From Bacteroidota bacterium (GTDB lineage Bacteria > Bacteroidota > Bacteroidia > Chitinophagales > Chitinophagaceae), in the NCBI GenBank assembly GCA_028875875.1, contig JAGWUV010000017.1, positions 1 to 64,000 on the forward strand: 64,000 nucleotides of DNA, in the 5' to 3' direction. The notes beneath the pieces are model-generated. The model was not told where the DNA came from. It saw only the letters and a list, made by a program, of their open reading frames with translations, and did no database searches. The position numbers and the translations under genes were made by a program. Below, piece after piece: positions 1 through 11,084 of this stretch; position 1 is the first letter of the stretch; every line of letters starts with the position of its first letter.

Positions 1-13
1 ATTTAATTATTTT

Positions 14-29
14 ATCGTAATATTGCGAT
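14..29. promoter_or_regulatory. ArsR-type operator palindrome
   Basis: The 16-base imperfect palindrome ATCGTAATATTGCGAT ends 4 bases before the arsR start codon. Its arms ATCG and CGAT flank a central AATATT, with one mismatched pair. ArsR-family repressors commonly bind AT-rich palindromes of this kind at their own promoters, so arsenite-relieved autorepression of the arsenic operon is the natural reading. The binding itself is inferred. Confidence 0.7.
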
Positions 30-33
30 TTAT

Positions 34-366
34 ATGGGAGCAAGCAAAGTTTCAGACTATTCTAAAAAAGAAATAACCTTAGCCAAATATGCTAAGGCAT
101 TATCACACCCTGCACGCATTGCCATACTCGACCTGCTAATCAAAAGACAGGCCTGTATCTGCGGCGACATTGTAGAAGAATTACCCTTATCGCAATCCAC
201 CGTTTCACAGCACCTGAAAGAACTCAAAGCAGCGCGACTGATAAAAGGAGATATCGAAGGGGTATCGGTTTGTTATTGTATTGATGAGAAAGAATGGAAC
301 AAAGCAAAAGAAATGATCGAAACATTTTTTGGTAAAGCTGTTATCAGCAACTTTAAATGCTGTTGA
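34..366 (+). CDS. arsR: ArsR/SmtB family arsenic-responsive repressor
   Basis: This 110-residue winged-helix repressor should sense arsenite and control the arsenic genes that follow. The sequence shows the typical N-terminal SHPARIAIL helix (about 24-32), a CIC motif at C41 and C43 in the place of the metalloid-binding CVC motif of ArsR proteins, and a recognition helix SQSTVSQHLKEL at about 53-64. More cysteines (C80, C82, C109, C110) could contribute ligands. Length is normal for the family. It heads an operon with arsM 55 bp downstream, and the palindrome just before the start codon supports autoregulation. Confidence 0.93.
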   Translation: MGASKVSDYSKKEITLAKYAKALSHPARIAILDLLIKRQACICGDIVEELPLSQSTVSQHLKELKAARLIKGDIEGVSVCYCIDEKEWNKAKEMIETFFGKAVISNFKCC

Positions 367-421
367 TTTTTTTTGATTTTATCTATCGGCTTATTACGAT
401 CAATTATAAAAAACATACATT

Positions 422-1270
422 ATGCAAACAGAGGAACAAATTAAAGAAATGGTAAAGCAGAAATATAGTGAGATTGCTTTACAGGATAAAAACACCAATC
501 AATCATCCTGCTGTGGTGCCGGTGGCTGTTCTACAGAAGTTTATACCATTATGTCTGATGACTATAAAGAACTGGAGGGTTATAACCCTGATGCAGACCT
601 AGGATTAGGCTGCGGTTTACCTACGCAATTTGCCAAAATTAAGAAAGGAGATGTGGTGATCGACTTAGGTAGCGGCGCCGGCAATGATTGCTTTGTAGCA
701 AGGCACGAAACCGGGGAAACAGGTAAAGTGATCGGTATAGATTTTACACCGGCTATGATAGAGAAAGCAAGGTACAACGCAGAGGTACGAGGTTTTAATA
801 ATGTAGAGTTCAGGCAGGGCGATATTGAGAAAATGCCCGTTACCGCTAACAGTGCAGACGTAGTAGTTAGCAACTGTGTATTGAACTTAGTACCTAATAA
901 GCTGAATGTATTTAAAGAAATATACCGGGTGTTAAAACCAGGCGGACACTTTAGCATTTCAGATATTGTATTAACAGGCTCATTACCTGAAAAGATCAAA
1001 GTAGCTGCGGAAATGTATGCCGGTTGTGTAGCCAGCGCTATTCAAAAAGAAGTGTATTTAGAATTCATTGAATTAGCCGGCTTCAAAAACCTCACTTTAC
1101 AAAAAGAAAAAGCCATTATAATTCCGGATGATATCCTGAAGAATTATTTAACAGTAGAAGAGTTGGCGGCATACAAGCTTATGGGTAATGTTATTTACTC
1201 AATCACAGTGTATGCAGAAAAACCCAAAGAAGAGGCTGCCTGTTGTACACCTGGCGGAGGATGTTGTTAA
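422..1270 (+). CDS. arsM: Arsenite S-adenosylmethionine methyltransferase
   Basis: ArsM methylates trivalent arsenic using SAM, giving methylated, partly volatile arsenicals. The 282-residue protein has the SAM motif VVIDLGSGAGND (about 78-89). C64 (in GCGLP), C152 (in SNCVLNL) and C202 (in GCVAS) match the three cysteines that bind As(III) in characterised ArsM enzymes. An N-terminal CCGAGGC stretch (30-36) and a C-terminal CCTPGGGCC tail add further thiols, a common decoration in bacterial ArsM that may bind metalloid. It lies between arsR and the acr3 efflux gene, 17 bp before the latter, which suggests cotranscription. Confidence 0.93.
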   Translation: MQTEEQIKEMVKQKYSEIALQDKNTNQSSCCGAGGCSTEVYTIMSDDYKELEGYNPDADLGLGCGLPTQFAKIKKGDVVIDLGSGAGNDCFVARHETGETGKVIGIDFTPAMIEKARYNAEVRGFNNVEFRQGDIEKMPVTANSADVVVSNCVLNLVPNKLNVFKEIYRVLKPGGHFSISDIVLTGSLPEKIKVAAEMYAGCVASAIQKEVYLEFIELAGFKNLTLQKEKAIIIPDDILKNYLTVEELAAYKLMGNVIYSITVYAEKPKEEAACCTPGGGCC

Positions 1271-1287
1271 ATCAAAAATGATAACTA

Positions 1288-2355
1288 ATGTCTGTTACTA
1301 ATTGTACACCCACACACGAAAGAAAGAAGTTAGGTTTTTTAGATAGATACTTAACTATATGGATTTTTTTGGCAATGTTAACGGGTGTAATAATAGGATA
1401 CTTTAACCCAGGTGCATCTGATTTTATTAATGCATTTTCCAGCGGCACTACCAATATCCCGTTAGCTGTAGGCTTAATCTTAATGATGTACCCTCCTTTT
1501 ACAAAGGTCAGGTACAATAAGTTAAAAGAGGTATTCAGTAACCTTAAAGTACTAAGCATTTCTCTTTTACTGAACTGGTTGATTGGGCCAATACTGATGT
1601 TTATCCTGGCTATTACTTTCCTGCATAATTACCCTGATTACATGACAGGGTTAATACTAATAGGTTTGGCAAGATGTATTGCGATGGTAATCGTTTGGAA
1701 TGAGTTAGCAGAAGGTAGCCGGGAATATGCAGCAGGGCTGGTAGCATTGAATAGTATTTTCCAGGTTCTCTTTTACAGTATTTATGCCTACTTATTTATA
1801 ACTGTATTACCGCCTCTGTTCGGGTTTAAGGGTTCACTGGTACATATTACCATTGGTCAGATCGCAAAGAGTGTATTCATCTATTTAGGTATTCCATTTA
1901 TCGCAGGATTCTTTACAAGACTGGTTTTAATAAAAATAAAAGGAGAAAACTGGTACCAATTAAAGTTTATTCCATTTGTTTCACCGGTTACTTTAATTGC
2001 TTTACTGTTCACCATTGTAGTGATGTTTAGTTTGAAAGGAGAATTGATCGTTCACATACCGCTCGACGTGATAAGAATAGCAATACCATTGGTGGTTTAT
2101 TTCGCCATCATGTTTTTCATTAGTTTCTTATTGGGGAAAAAACTGGGAGCAGATTATACGACCAATACATCCATTGCATTTACGGCGGCAGGGAATAATT
2201 TCGAATTAGCGATTGCTGTTGCTATTGGTGTATTTGGAATTAATAGCGGACAGGCATTTACAGGTGTAATAGGCCCGTTGGTAGAAGTACCTGCACTTAT
2301 CATCCTGGTGAATGTGGCATTCTGGCTGAGATCTAAATTGTACAACAAAACGTAA
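1288..2355 (+). CDS. acr3: ACR3-family arsenite efflux permease
   Basis: This inner-membrane carrier exports arsenite, probably driven by the proton gradient. The 355-residue sequence has about ten hydrophobic segments and the ACR3 signature [16 protein letters not shown] (about 127-142), in which C130 corresponds to the essential cysteine of ACR3 transporters. A second family motif, [18 protein letters not shown], falls near residue 300. The length and motifs exclude the unrelated 12-helix ArsB family. It starts 17 bp after arsM and ends 11 bp before arsC, so the genes are probably one transcript. Confidence 0.94.
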   Translation: MSVTNCTPTHERKKLGFLDRYLTIWIFLAMLTGVIIGYFNPGASDFINAFSSGTTNIPLAVGLILMMYPPFTKVRYNKLKEVFSNLKVLSISLLLNWLIGPILMFILAITFLHNYPDYMTGLILIGLARCIAMVIVWNELAEGSREYAAGLVALNSIFQVLFYSIYAYLFITVLPPLFGFKGSLVHITIGQIAKSVFIYLGIPFIAGFFTRLVLIKIKGENWYQLKFIPFVSPVTLIALLFTIVVMFSLKGELIVHIPLDVIRIAIPLVVYFAIMFFISFLLGKKLGADYTTNTSIAFTAAGNNFELAIAVAIGVFGINSGQAFTGVIGPLVEVPALIILVNVAFWLRSKLYNKT

Positions 2356-2366
2356 TAAAAGAAAAC

Positions 2367-2783
2367 ATGAAAAAAGTATTAGTGCTTTGCACAGGAAACA
2401 GTTGCAGAAGTCAAATAGCACATGGATATTTACAACATTTTGCCGGCGATAAAGCGGAGATATATAGTGCTGGTGTAGAAACGCATGGTGTAAATCCGAA
2501 AGCTATTGCTACAATGAAGGAAGATGGCATTGATATATCTAATCATACCTCTAATAATGTACTGGAATACCAGGAAATTGATTTCGATTACGTGATCACT
2601 GTTTGTGATAACGCTAAAGAGAGATGTCCTTATTTTCCAACCCGGGCCCAAAAGTTTCACTATAATTTCCCGGATCCGGCCAAAGCAACCGGTACTGAAG
2701 AAGAGGTTAAAGCAGCATTCACCCGTGTACGGGACATGATCAAGCAGTACAGTTCTGATTTTGTAAAAGAGCACCTGCAATAA
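2367..2783 (+). CDS. arsC: Arsenate reductase, low-molecular-weight phosphatase type
   Basis: This enzyme reduces arsenate to arsenite for export by the ACR3 pump. The 138-residue protein carries the C-x5-R-S phosphatase loop at C8-R14-S15 and two further cysteines, C80 and C87 (VCDNAKERC), positioned like the disulfide-relay pair of the thioredoxin-coupled pI258-type ArsC. It is therefore predicted to use thioredoxin rather than glutaredoxin. The spacing of 11 bp after acr3 places it last in the operon. A general low-molecular-weight tyrosine phosphatase is less likely because of the relay cysteines and the context. Confidence 0.93.
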   Translation: MKKVLVLCTGNSCRSQIAHGYLQHFAGDKAEIYSAGVETHGVNPKAIATMKEDGIDISNHTSNNVLEYQEIDFDYVITVCDNAKERCPYFPTRAQKFHYNFPDPAKATGTEEEVKAAFTRVRDMIKQYSSDFVKEHLQ

Positions 2784-3012
2784 ACTCTTTAACCTTATTT
2801 TCAAGCAACATTTAATTTCCGCAGAATCTGCCTTTAGCACTACTACAGCTGGCGGTTTCTGCGGATCACAAAGTTGCTCTCAACACTCCTTCTTGTTGCG
2901 GCTTTGTGTTTGTCGTTTTTACATTAAAAAATATATTACCAGTCTTTATCCAGTAACAATCACAATACATAAATGCTACTACATTACCTATTCATCATTC
3001 ACCATTTGCCCA

Positions 3013-5742
3013 TTATTTCCAGGGCGTACTGAACTGGTATTTTCCTGATCCTATCTTCAACACAACGTATTCTTTTTCCTTTCCAATAACTGTAATATCC
3101 TTTATAGCGGTTAACGCCTGTCCGTTCTCTACAACAACACTTGCATCGGCGGCTGGAATATACACGGTGGCTGTTGTATTGGCAGGAATTTCCGCATTGA
3201 GTATCAACTGACCATTCTCAATTTTCCATCCCGAACTTAACTGTCCGTACGCTGTTTGGTAGCTGACACTTGCCTTCGTAAATCCACCACCAATATGCGG
3301 CTGAATGCGGATCTTTTTATACGCTACACTGCCGTCCTCATTATCCAGTCCTACCATTACACGGTACATCCAGTCGCCAATAGCGCCATAAGCATAATGA
3401 TTAAATGAGTTCATGGTCGGTGTTTCAAAATCGCCATCAGGTTTAATACCATCCCAACGCTCCCAAATAGTAGTAGCTCCTTTTTTTACAGGGTATAGCC
3501 AGGAAGGATAGGTATCCTGCAGTAGTAGAGTATACGCTATATCGGAATACCCGAAACGGCTAAGAACATGACAGAGATAAGGCGTGCCTAAAAAGCCGGT
3601 TGTTAAATGGTTTTGATATTGCCTGATATTTGCTACCAGTCTGTCTGCCGCCTGCTGGCGCAAAGACTCGGGTAACATATCAAATTGCAGTGCCAGTACA
3701 TAAGAAGTTTGTGTGGCAGACACCGTATTACCATTTGGGGTTGTATATTCCTTTATAAAAGCATCTTTAATTCTTGCCAGCAGCGCTGTATACTTTATTA
3801 AATCATCTGTTTTACCCAGTACCCTTGCGGCATTGATCAATAACTGTGTAGAGTGGGCATAAAAGCACTGTGCAATAAGGTACTTGTTGGTAATGGCAGA
3901 TCTGCCGTCATTATCATCACAAACACTGTAAAATAACCAGTCCCCAAAATGCTGTCCTTTGTTCCACAAGTCGTTGCTACTTTGGCTTTGCATATAATCA
4001 ACCCATGCCTTCATACTGTGGTACTGTGTTTCCAGTAGCCGCTTATCTCCATATACCAGGTACATATTCCAGGGGATGATAGTAGATACATCTGCCCAAC
4101 CGGCACTTCCTCCTGCTGCCCAACCATCATTGCCCAGTACATTAGGAATCACGTGAGGCACGATGCCACTGGCTCCCTGGTCTGCTGCCAGGTCGCCCAG
4201 CCATTTGGTGAAAAAGTTATTAGCATCCCTCAGGAAGGAAGCAGTACGAAAAAATACCTGTGCATCACCTGTCCAGCCCAAACGCTCATCACGTTGCGGG
4301 CAATCGGTGGGTATATCCAAAAAATTACCTCTTAAGCCCCATTCAATATTATGCTGTAACTGGTTGATGGAAGGATTGGATGATGTAAAGGTACCCGTAG
4401 GTCTCATATCCGAGTACAATGCCACTGCCGTAAAATTTTCCGGTTTTATTTCTCCCGGATAGCCTTCTATTTTAATGTAACGGAACCCATGCCATGTAAA
4501 ATGTGGTTCAAAACTTTCTTCCCCAGCTCCTTGTAAAATATACCGATCCTGCGCTTTTGCCCTTCGCAGATTATCAGTATAAAAATTTCCACTTTTATCC
4601 AACACCTCTGCATGCGATATGGTAATGCTGTCTCCGGCCTTACCTTTTGCCTTCAACATCACCCAACCTACCAGGTTCTGCCCAAAATCCATCACTACCT
4701 CACCTTTAGGTGTTGTAAATATTTTTACAGGGTGCAAGGTCTCATGCTTTTTAACGAGCTCGTTGTAAGTAGCGATTAGGTGCTCCTTCGAGAAATCTGC
4801 AACATGCACATTACTCCAGTCAGCATCGTTGTACCCGGCCATTGTCCAGCCCGTTTTTGCAAGACGGGCATCAACAGTTTCACCGTCATAAATTTCCGAG
4901 GAACGAATGGCTCCGGTGGAAGATTTCCAATGTTCATCAGAAACAATACTGGCCATCGTACCATCAGTATAATTGATATCGAGTTGAAATAACAGTGCTA
5001 TATCATTACCATAAATATTCTTTTTAGTGGCAAAAGAAAAAGTGCCACGATACCAGCCATCCCCCAACGTAACTCCTATTGCGTTGTAACCTTGCTGAAG
5101 CATATCTGTTACATCATAACATTGATACTGCAAACGCTTGTTATAACTTGTAAAGCCGGGTGTAAGATAGGCATCTCCTACTCTTTTACCGTTGATTTGT
5201 GCTTCGTATAAACCATGAGCTGTAATATAAGCCGTGGCAGATCTGATTTTTTTGCGGCTACTGAATATTCTTCTCAATAAAGGAGAACTTCTTGATCCGT
5301 TATCTGCAAAACCCGGTACTATCCAGGATGCTTTCCAATCTGAAGGATGAAGTAACCCCATCTGGAAGAAGGCTTTTGTACTCCATACAGATATATTGCC
5401 GGCATTATCCCATACACGCACCTGCCAGTAATAACGCTTGCCGGATTGGAGTGTGGGCCCATTATAGGGAATATGAATGGATTGATCACTGGTTATTTTA
5501 CCCGTACTCCAAATGGTTTTACCGTTTAATGCTGCAGGACTGATGGCTACTTTTATTTCATACGCTGTTTGCAGCACATTGCGCTGGTCGGAAACCAACT
5601 GCCAGCTGAACTGGGGCTGCTGAACATCCAGGCCTATCGGGTTATCCAGGTTCTCTGTTCGCAGGTTATGCAGCCCAACCTGGGCAATGATACTTACAAC
5701 AATTGTTTGAAAAGCTGCCAGGAGAAGAAATACTTTTTTCAT
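3013..5742 (-). CDS. Secreted alpha-L-rhamnosidase, GH78
   Basis: The 909-residue protein is predicted to remove terminal alpha-L-rhamnose from plant glycosides or polysaccharides. It starts with a signal peptide (MKKVFLLLAAFQTIVVSIIAQ), so it acts in the periplasm or outside. An N-terminal beta-sandwich region with HNLRTENLDNPIGLD is followed by the (alpha/alpha)6 catalytic domain with the family hallmark DCPQRDERLGWTGD near residue 475, which carries catalytic and substrate-binding acids. A C-terminal beta domain follows. Length is usual for Bacteroidetes GH78. It is not in a recognisable polysaccharide-utilisation locus: no SusC/SusD pair is nearby. Confidence 0.93.
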   Translation of the reverse strand: MKKVFLLLAAFQTIVVSIIAQVGLHNLRTENLDNPIGLDVQQPQFSWQLVSDQRNVLQTAYEIKVAISPAALNGKTIWSTGKITSDQSIHIPYNGPTLQSGKRYYWQVRVWDNAGNISVWSTKAFFQMGLLHPSDWKASWIVPGFADNGSRSSPLLRRIFSSRKKIRSATAYITAHGLYEAQINGKRVGDAYLTPGFTSYNKRLQYQCYDVTDMLQQGYNAIGVTLGDGWYRGTFSFATKKNIYGNDIALLFQLDINYTDGTMASIVSDEHWKSSTGAIRSSEIYDGETVDARLAKTGWTMAGYNDADWSNVHVADFSKEHLIATYNELVKKHETLHPVKIFTTPKGEVVMDFGQNLVGWVMLKAKGKAGDSITISHAEVLDKSGNFYTDNLRRAKAQDRYILQGAGEESFEPHFTWHGFRYIKIEGYPGEIKPENFTAVALYSDMRPTGTFTSSNPSINQLQHNIEWGLRGNFLDIPTDCPQRDERLGWTGDAQVFFRTASFLRDANNFFTKWLGDLAADQGASGIVPHVIPNVLGNDGWAAGGSAGWADVSTIIPWNMYLVYGDKRLLETQYHSMKAWVDYMQSQSSNDLWNKGQHFGDWLFYSVCDDNDGRSAITNKYLIAQCFYAHSTQLLINAARVLGKTDDLIKYTALLARIKDAFIKEYTTPNGNTVSATQTSYVLALQFDMLPESLRQQAADRLVANIRQYQNHLTTGFLGTPYLCHVLSRFGYSDIAYTLLLQDTYPSWLYPVKKGATTIWERWDGIKPDGDFETPTMNSFNHYAYGAIGDWMYRVMVGLDNEDGSVAYKKIRIQPHIGGGFTKASVSYQTAYGQLSSGWKIENGQLILNAEIPANTTATVYIPAADASVVVENGQALTAIKDITVIGKEKEYVVLKIGSGKYQFSTPWK

Positions 5743-6144
5743 ATGGTTCAGTTGAAATGGACAATTTTTCTGGGCGCCATTATTGGAAATTGGTTACCTC
5801 CGTACCATCGCAAAATGGCAGGTACCGGTTTTAAATAAAAAGATAACAACAGCAATGTAAGCGGAAATAAATACAGCAGATTTTGTATCATACGCCAAGC
5901 CAATCTGCATTGAAGATAGCAGTATCCCCAACATATGCTATCCTGCACCATCCTTTTTTACAATAAGGGGTAGGATACAGACTGCGGGAACTTTCACCAA
6001 ACATATTCTCCAATTCAGTTTTAGTTTTCGCAGTCTTTCCAAAAAATTTATACCAACTAAAGCAGTGCAATAACACAACATGGTTTCTCTCGATACACTT
6101 TACCTCCTTCCTGCCCCTTGTGGTTACCCTACAATCACAAAAGA
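5743..6144. other. Gene-free stretch between two minus-strand genes
   Basis: About 400 bases separate the PPC-domain gene from the downstream rhamnosidase gene. Only short open frames on both strands occur, none with a recognisable domain, signal peptide or convincing start context. The rhamnosidase promoter should lie at its lower end. I see no RNA gene or long repeat here. Confidence 0.5.
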
Positions 6145-6717
6145 TTATTTTTCCAGTAACGGATCAATCACTCCAACACCATATTCCTCATTTAGCTTTT
6201 TGAATAAAGGAGTAGGCTCAACGGTCACAAACACTTCCAAAGTAGGTCCTACGATCATTTCCAGTAAATGGCCGCCATGCCCAATTCCATCGGCGGTGGC
6301 CAGGTTAATATGCGAATGTGCCACGGGTTTGTTATTATAAAATGCTATATCACCTACCAAAGAAGTCACTTCAGCTGCTTCAGGGATAGGTATTACTTTA
6401 AACATCTTCTTTGCAAAATCGTACCATCCAACCTTGGCAGAGGAAGCATCACCAATGGCAGTATAATGTGCACTCTTGATATGATATTGCTGTGCAAACT
6501 CAGTTAAGCCGGATACTACTTCATCCCCCGGACTAAATACCAGCACATAGGTCTGCGTATTCCCGTTATTACTTAGCAACCTCACTTTCACACCCGGCGA
6601 CTTACCCGTTTGCGCAGGCCTTGTTGGTGACACATATTCCTGGGCATGCAACACTGTAGCCATTCCCATCCATCCAGCTATCAAAAGAATGATCCTTTTA
6701 CTACTTTTTGTTTTCAT
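6145..6717 (-). CDS. Exported PPC/DUF296-domain protein
   Basis: This 190-residue protein has an N-terminal signal peptide ending near VLHAQE (about residue 26), followed by a single PPC (DUF296) domain, roughly 44-180. The domain is recognised by VFSPGDEVVSGLTEFAQQ and by the histidine cluster HSHINLATADGIGHGGHL (about 142-160), which in DUF296 structures binds a metal ion. The family is often labelled DNA-binding because of plant AT-hook proteins, but an exported copy cannot bind chromosomal DNA, so a small-molecule or metal-linked periplasmic role is more plausible. The actual function is unknown. Confidence 0.8.
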   Translation of the reverse strand: MKTKSSKRIILLIAGWMGMATVLHAQEYVSPTRPAQTGKSPGVKVRLLSNNGNTQTYVLVFSPGDEVVSGLTEFAQQYHIKSAHYTAIGDASSAKVGWYDFAKKMFKVIPIPEAAEVTSLVGDIAFYNNKPVAHSHINLATADGIGHGGHLLEMIVGPTLEVFVTVEPTPLFKKLNEEYGVGVIDPLLEK

Positions 6718-6874
6718 ATATGTAATTTGGGTACGTACATTCGGTATACATGTTTATCTGCACAATAATTCAAATAAAAATATGTTTACAAGGTACTAAA
6801 GACCATTATTCCGGTTCATTAAAATTCCCATAGCCTGGTAGTTGAATAGTATCCTATTCTTGGGTCAACTTGCA

Positions 6875-6927
6875 ATCAACCTCACATCAAACCCACATCA
6901 ATTCCACATCAAACCACATTGAAAGTG
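6875..6927 (-). repeat. Phased 11-bp repeat array, copy 1
   Basis: On the plus strand CACATCAA occurs three times at exact 11-bp spacing (6883, 6894, 6905), flanked by degenerate units at 6873 and 6915. Read on the minus strand the array closely matches a second array at 36146-36186, including the spacing. Here it lies 158-210 bp upstream of the minus-strand PPC-domain gene. One-turn phasing suggests a protein-binding array on one DNA face. Confidence 0.75.
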
Positions 6928-7074
6928 CTATGCTGTGTGTTTTTTGTGACATTGAACTGAAGATAATTGCTTTCAACCCTGAACAAAATAAAAAAGAACC
7001 CGGTCAATCCAAGAGAAAGTTAAAGCGCTACAACTTAAAAATTGCTTTACCGCAATCATTTGCGCAAACAGTTT

Positions 7075-7106
7075 TTGGCAATTCGCTACAACCTGCTATA
7101 CCTTTA
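7075..7106 (+). promoter_or_regulatory. Probable promoter of the thiamin operon
   Basis: TTG at 7075-7077 and TACCTTTA at 7099-7106 are separated by 21 bases, close to the Bacteroidetes promoter consensus TTG-N17-23-TAnnTTTG. Transcription would begin just at or inside the start of the TPP riboswitch at about 7111, which supports the call. Confidence 0.55.
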
Positions 7107-7110
7107 CAAT

Positions 7111-7180
7111 GCTTTAGGGGTGCCGTAATGGCTGAGATTATACCCTTTACCTGATCAGGATAATGCCTGCGAAGGGAAAA
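7111..7180 (+). promoter_or_regulatory. TPP riboswitch (thi box)
   Basis: The conserved thi-box strands are present in order: AGGGGTGCC, GCTGAGA, ACCC, then ACCTGATCAGGATAATGCC and GCGAAGGGAA. This is the thiamin-pyrophosphate aptamer. It lies 83 bases before thiS, so it is expected to shut the thiamin operon down when TPP is plentiful. No clear terminator hairpin with a T-tract follows, so control may act on translation of thiS or on an unseen structure. Confidence 0.96.
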
Positions 7181-7262
7181 GTGAAACATCATTTCTTCTT
7201 GCCTTTCTGTATTTCCTAAAGTTTATTGTTCATTATTTTTTTCATCTTAAACAAGATGTAAC

Positions 7263-9521
<2,259 letters not shown>

Positions 9522-9526
9522 TACTG

Positions 9527-10288
9527 ATGCAAACAAAACCAAACATAGTATCCATTGCCGGCTTCGACCCAAGCGGCGGAGCCGGTATACTGGCCGATAT
9601 CAAAACCATAGAAGCTAATGGGGGCTATGGTTTAGGCGTTCTCTCTGCTAACACCTGGCAGAACGATATTGCTTTTCGCAAAACAAAATGGGTGGCATTG
9701 CATGAAATGCAGGAACAGATCAGCATACTGCTGGAAAGATTGTCTGTTCAACATTTTAAAATAGGATTGATAGAAAGTATGGATGTACTTCTTTCGATAA
9801 TACAATTCATCAAACAACGTGTACCGGATGCTCTGATTGTATGGGACCCTATTTTAAAAGCCAGCGCAGGCTTTGAATTTCACAGCACGATAAAAAAGGA
9901 AAAATTATCCATCATATTGAATGAGATATCCTGCATCACACCTAACCTTCCCGAAGCCAAAAAATTGTTTGGAGAGGAGCTGTCAACACGTTTAGTAGAA
10001 GTTAGCCATACTTGTGCAGTATATCTCAAAGGAGGACATGCAGCCGGTAAAGAGAAGGTAACGGACATACTGTTTATGAAAGGAACACAATTCACATATC
10101 AGTACGATTGGTTGATCAAAGGCGAAAAGCACGGGAGTGGTTGTGTGTTATCGGCTGCACTCATCACACAGTTAGCAAAGCACAACGATATTGTTCAGGC
10201 AGCAGCGAAAGCATCTGCTTATACGCATCAGTTCCTGGCGAGCAACGAAACATTATTAGGTTATCATTCATCTTCATTTATATCATGA
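9527..10288 (+). CDS. thiD: Hydroxymethylpyrimidine/phosphomethylpyrimidine kinase ThiD
   Basis: ThiD phosphorylates HMP and HMP-phosphate to HMP pyrophosphate, the pyrimidine partner for ThiE. The 253-residue ribokinase-fold protein has GFDPSGGAGILADIKT (13-28), the kinase motif WDPILKASAG (about 105-114), KGGHAAGKE and the C-terminal anion-hole motif KHGSGCVLSAAL (about 199-210). Its stop overlaps the thiE start (ATGA), so translation is probably coupled. Without the element inserted upstream, its start codon would lie only five bases after the thiC stop. Confidence 0.95.
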   Translation: MQTKPNIVSIAGFDPSGGAGILADIKTIEANGGYGLGVLSANTWQNDIAFRKTKWVALHEMQEQISILLERLSVQHFKIGLIESMDVLLSIIQFIKQRVPDALIVWDPILKASAGFEFHSTIKKEKLSIILNEISCITPNLPEAKKLFGEELSTRLVEVSHTCAVYLKGGHAAGKEKVTDILFMKGTQFTYQYDWLIKGEKHGSGCVLSAALITQLAKHNDIVQAAAKASAYTHQFLASNETLLGYHSSSFIS

Positions 10289-10896
10289 TCGAAAAACTTC
10301 AATTCATTACCACAACAGCAGCACTAGCGGAAGAGGCCTGCAAAGGCGGTGTACGGTGGGTACAACTACGTTTAAAAAACGTTGACTATAACACGTATAA
10401 AACAGAAGCCTTACAAGTACAGGAAGTGTGCAGGCAATATGGCGCTACTTTCATCATCGATGATAATGTTGAATTAGCAGCAGACATCAAAGCAGATGGT
10501 GTACATATCGGCAAGGAAGATATGCCACTAAAAGAAGCGAGGGAATTGTTAGGCAATCATTTTATCATCGGGTGCACCTGTAATACACTGGAAGACGTGA
10601 TTTCTATTGCACATGGCCCTGCCGATTATATTGGCTTAGGACCTTACCGCTTTACCACTACCAAGCAGAAATTGAGTCCCATATTAGGTTTGGAAGGTTA
10701 TCAAAACATATTCAACGCCTTACAGCAAAAAGGAATTACAGTACCACCCGTGATAGGCATCGGCGGTATTGAAGCTGCTGATGTTCCTGCATTATTGCAA
10801 ACAGGCTTACGTGGTGTGGCGGTATCCGGTGCTATCTCAAATGAGAAAGACATCCGCTTAGCGGCACAACAATTCGTATCACTTTGTACTGTTTAA
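10285..10896 (+). CDS. thiE: Thiamine-phosphate synthase ThiE
   Basis: ThiE joins HMP pyrophosphate with the thiazole phosphate to make thiamin phosphate. I start it at the ATG overlapping the thiD stop (203 residues, MIEKLQFITT), because a longer frame from 10108 would run deep into thiD. The TIM-barrel motifs VQLRLKN, FIIDDNVELA, DGVHIGKEDM, YIGLGPYRFTTTK and GIGGIEAADV are all present and include the pyrophosphate- and magnesium-binding residues. Length is normal. A second, divergent ThiE-like gene lies at 15120-15749. Confidence 0.95.
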   Translation: MIEKLQFITTTAALAEEACKGGVRWVQLRLKNVDYNTYKTEALQVQEVCRQYGATFIIDDNVELAADIKADGVHIGKEDMPLKEARELLGNHFIIGCTCNTLEDVISIAHGPADYIGLGPYRFTTTKQKLSPILGLEGYQNIFNALQQKGITVPPVIGIGGIEAADVPALLQTGLRGVAVSGAISNEKDIRLAAQQFVSLCTV

Positions 10897-10920
10897 TTCC
10901 ATGTTATAAACATTCTTGTT

Positions 10921-11076
10921 CATCATTAAAAACAAAAGAAGTGACACTATTAAACTCATACCGGTTATTTAAAAAAATTTACTGCCAATGTTTCGACAGG
11001 CTCAACATGACAGTAAATTGTCAGCCTGAGCTTGTCGAAGGCACATTAAAGCCAATAGCTTATCATCATTAAAAAC
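10921..11076 (-). repeat. Palindromic mobile-like element 2 with 13-bp direct repeats
   Basis: The 13-mer CATCATTAAAAAC occurs exactly at 10921-10933 and 11064-11076, again 143 bp apart. The 130-bp segment between them contains at 10991-11041 the same palindrome as element 1 but inverted, with arms TTTCGACAGGCTCAACATGA and TCAGCCTGAGCTTGTCGAAG. The right repeat ends 8 bases before the thiG start codon. Outside the palindrome the two elements share only weak similarity, for example a CTATTG near one end. Confidence 0.85.
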
Positions 11077-11084
11077 TTTTTCAA

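Noticed and set aside
580-999. Long antisense open frame inside arsM
   Set aside because: Lies fully within a well-supported methyltransferase gene on the other strand and shows no domain of its own.
4153-5543. Several open frames on the plus strand inside the rhamnosidase gene
   Set aside because: They mirror the coding frame of a clear GH78 protein and lack recognisable features.
5748-6076. Two short minus-strand frames between the PPC and rhamnosidase genes
   Set aside because: Poor start context, unlikely composition (many Trp, Cys and Tyr) and no domain; treated as chance.
10108-10284. Upstream extension of thiE
   Set aside because: It runs through the thiD coding region; the ATG overlapping the thiD stop gives the normal ThiE length.
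10884-11072. Small open frame across palindromic element 2
   Set aside because: It is created by the repeat and has no ribosome-binding site or domain.
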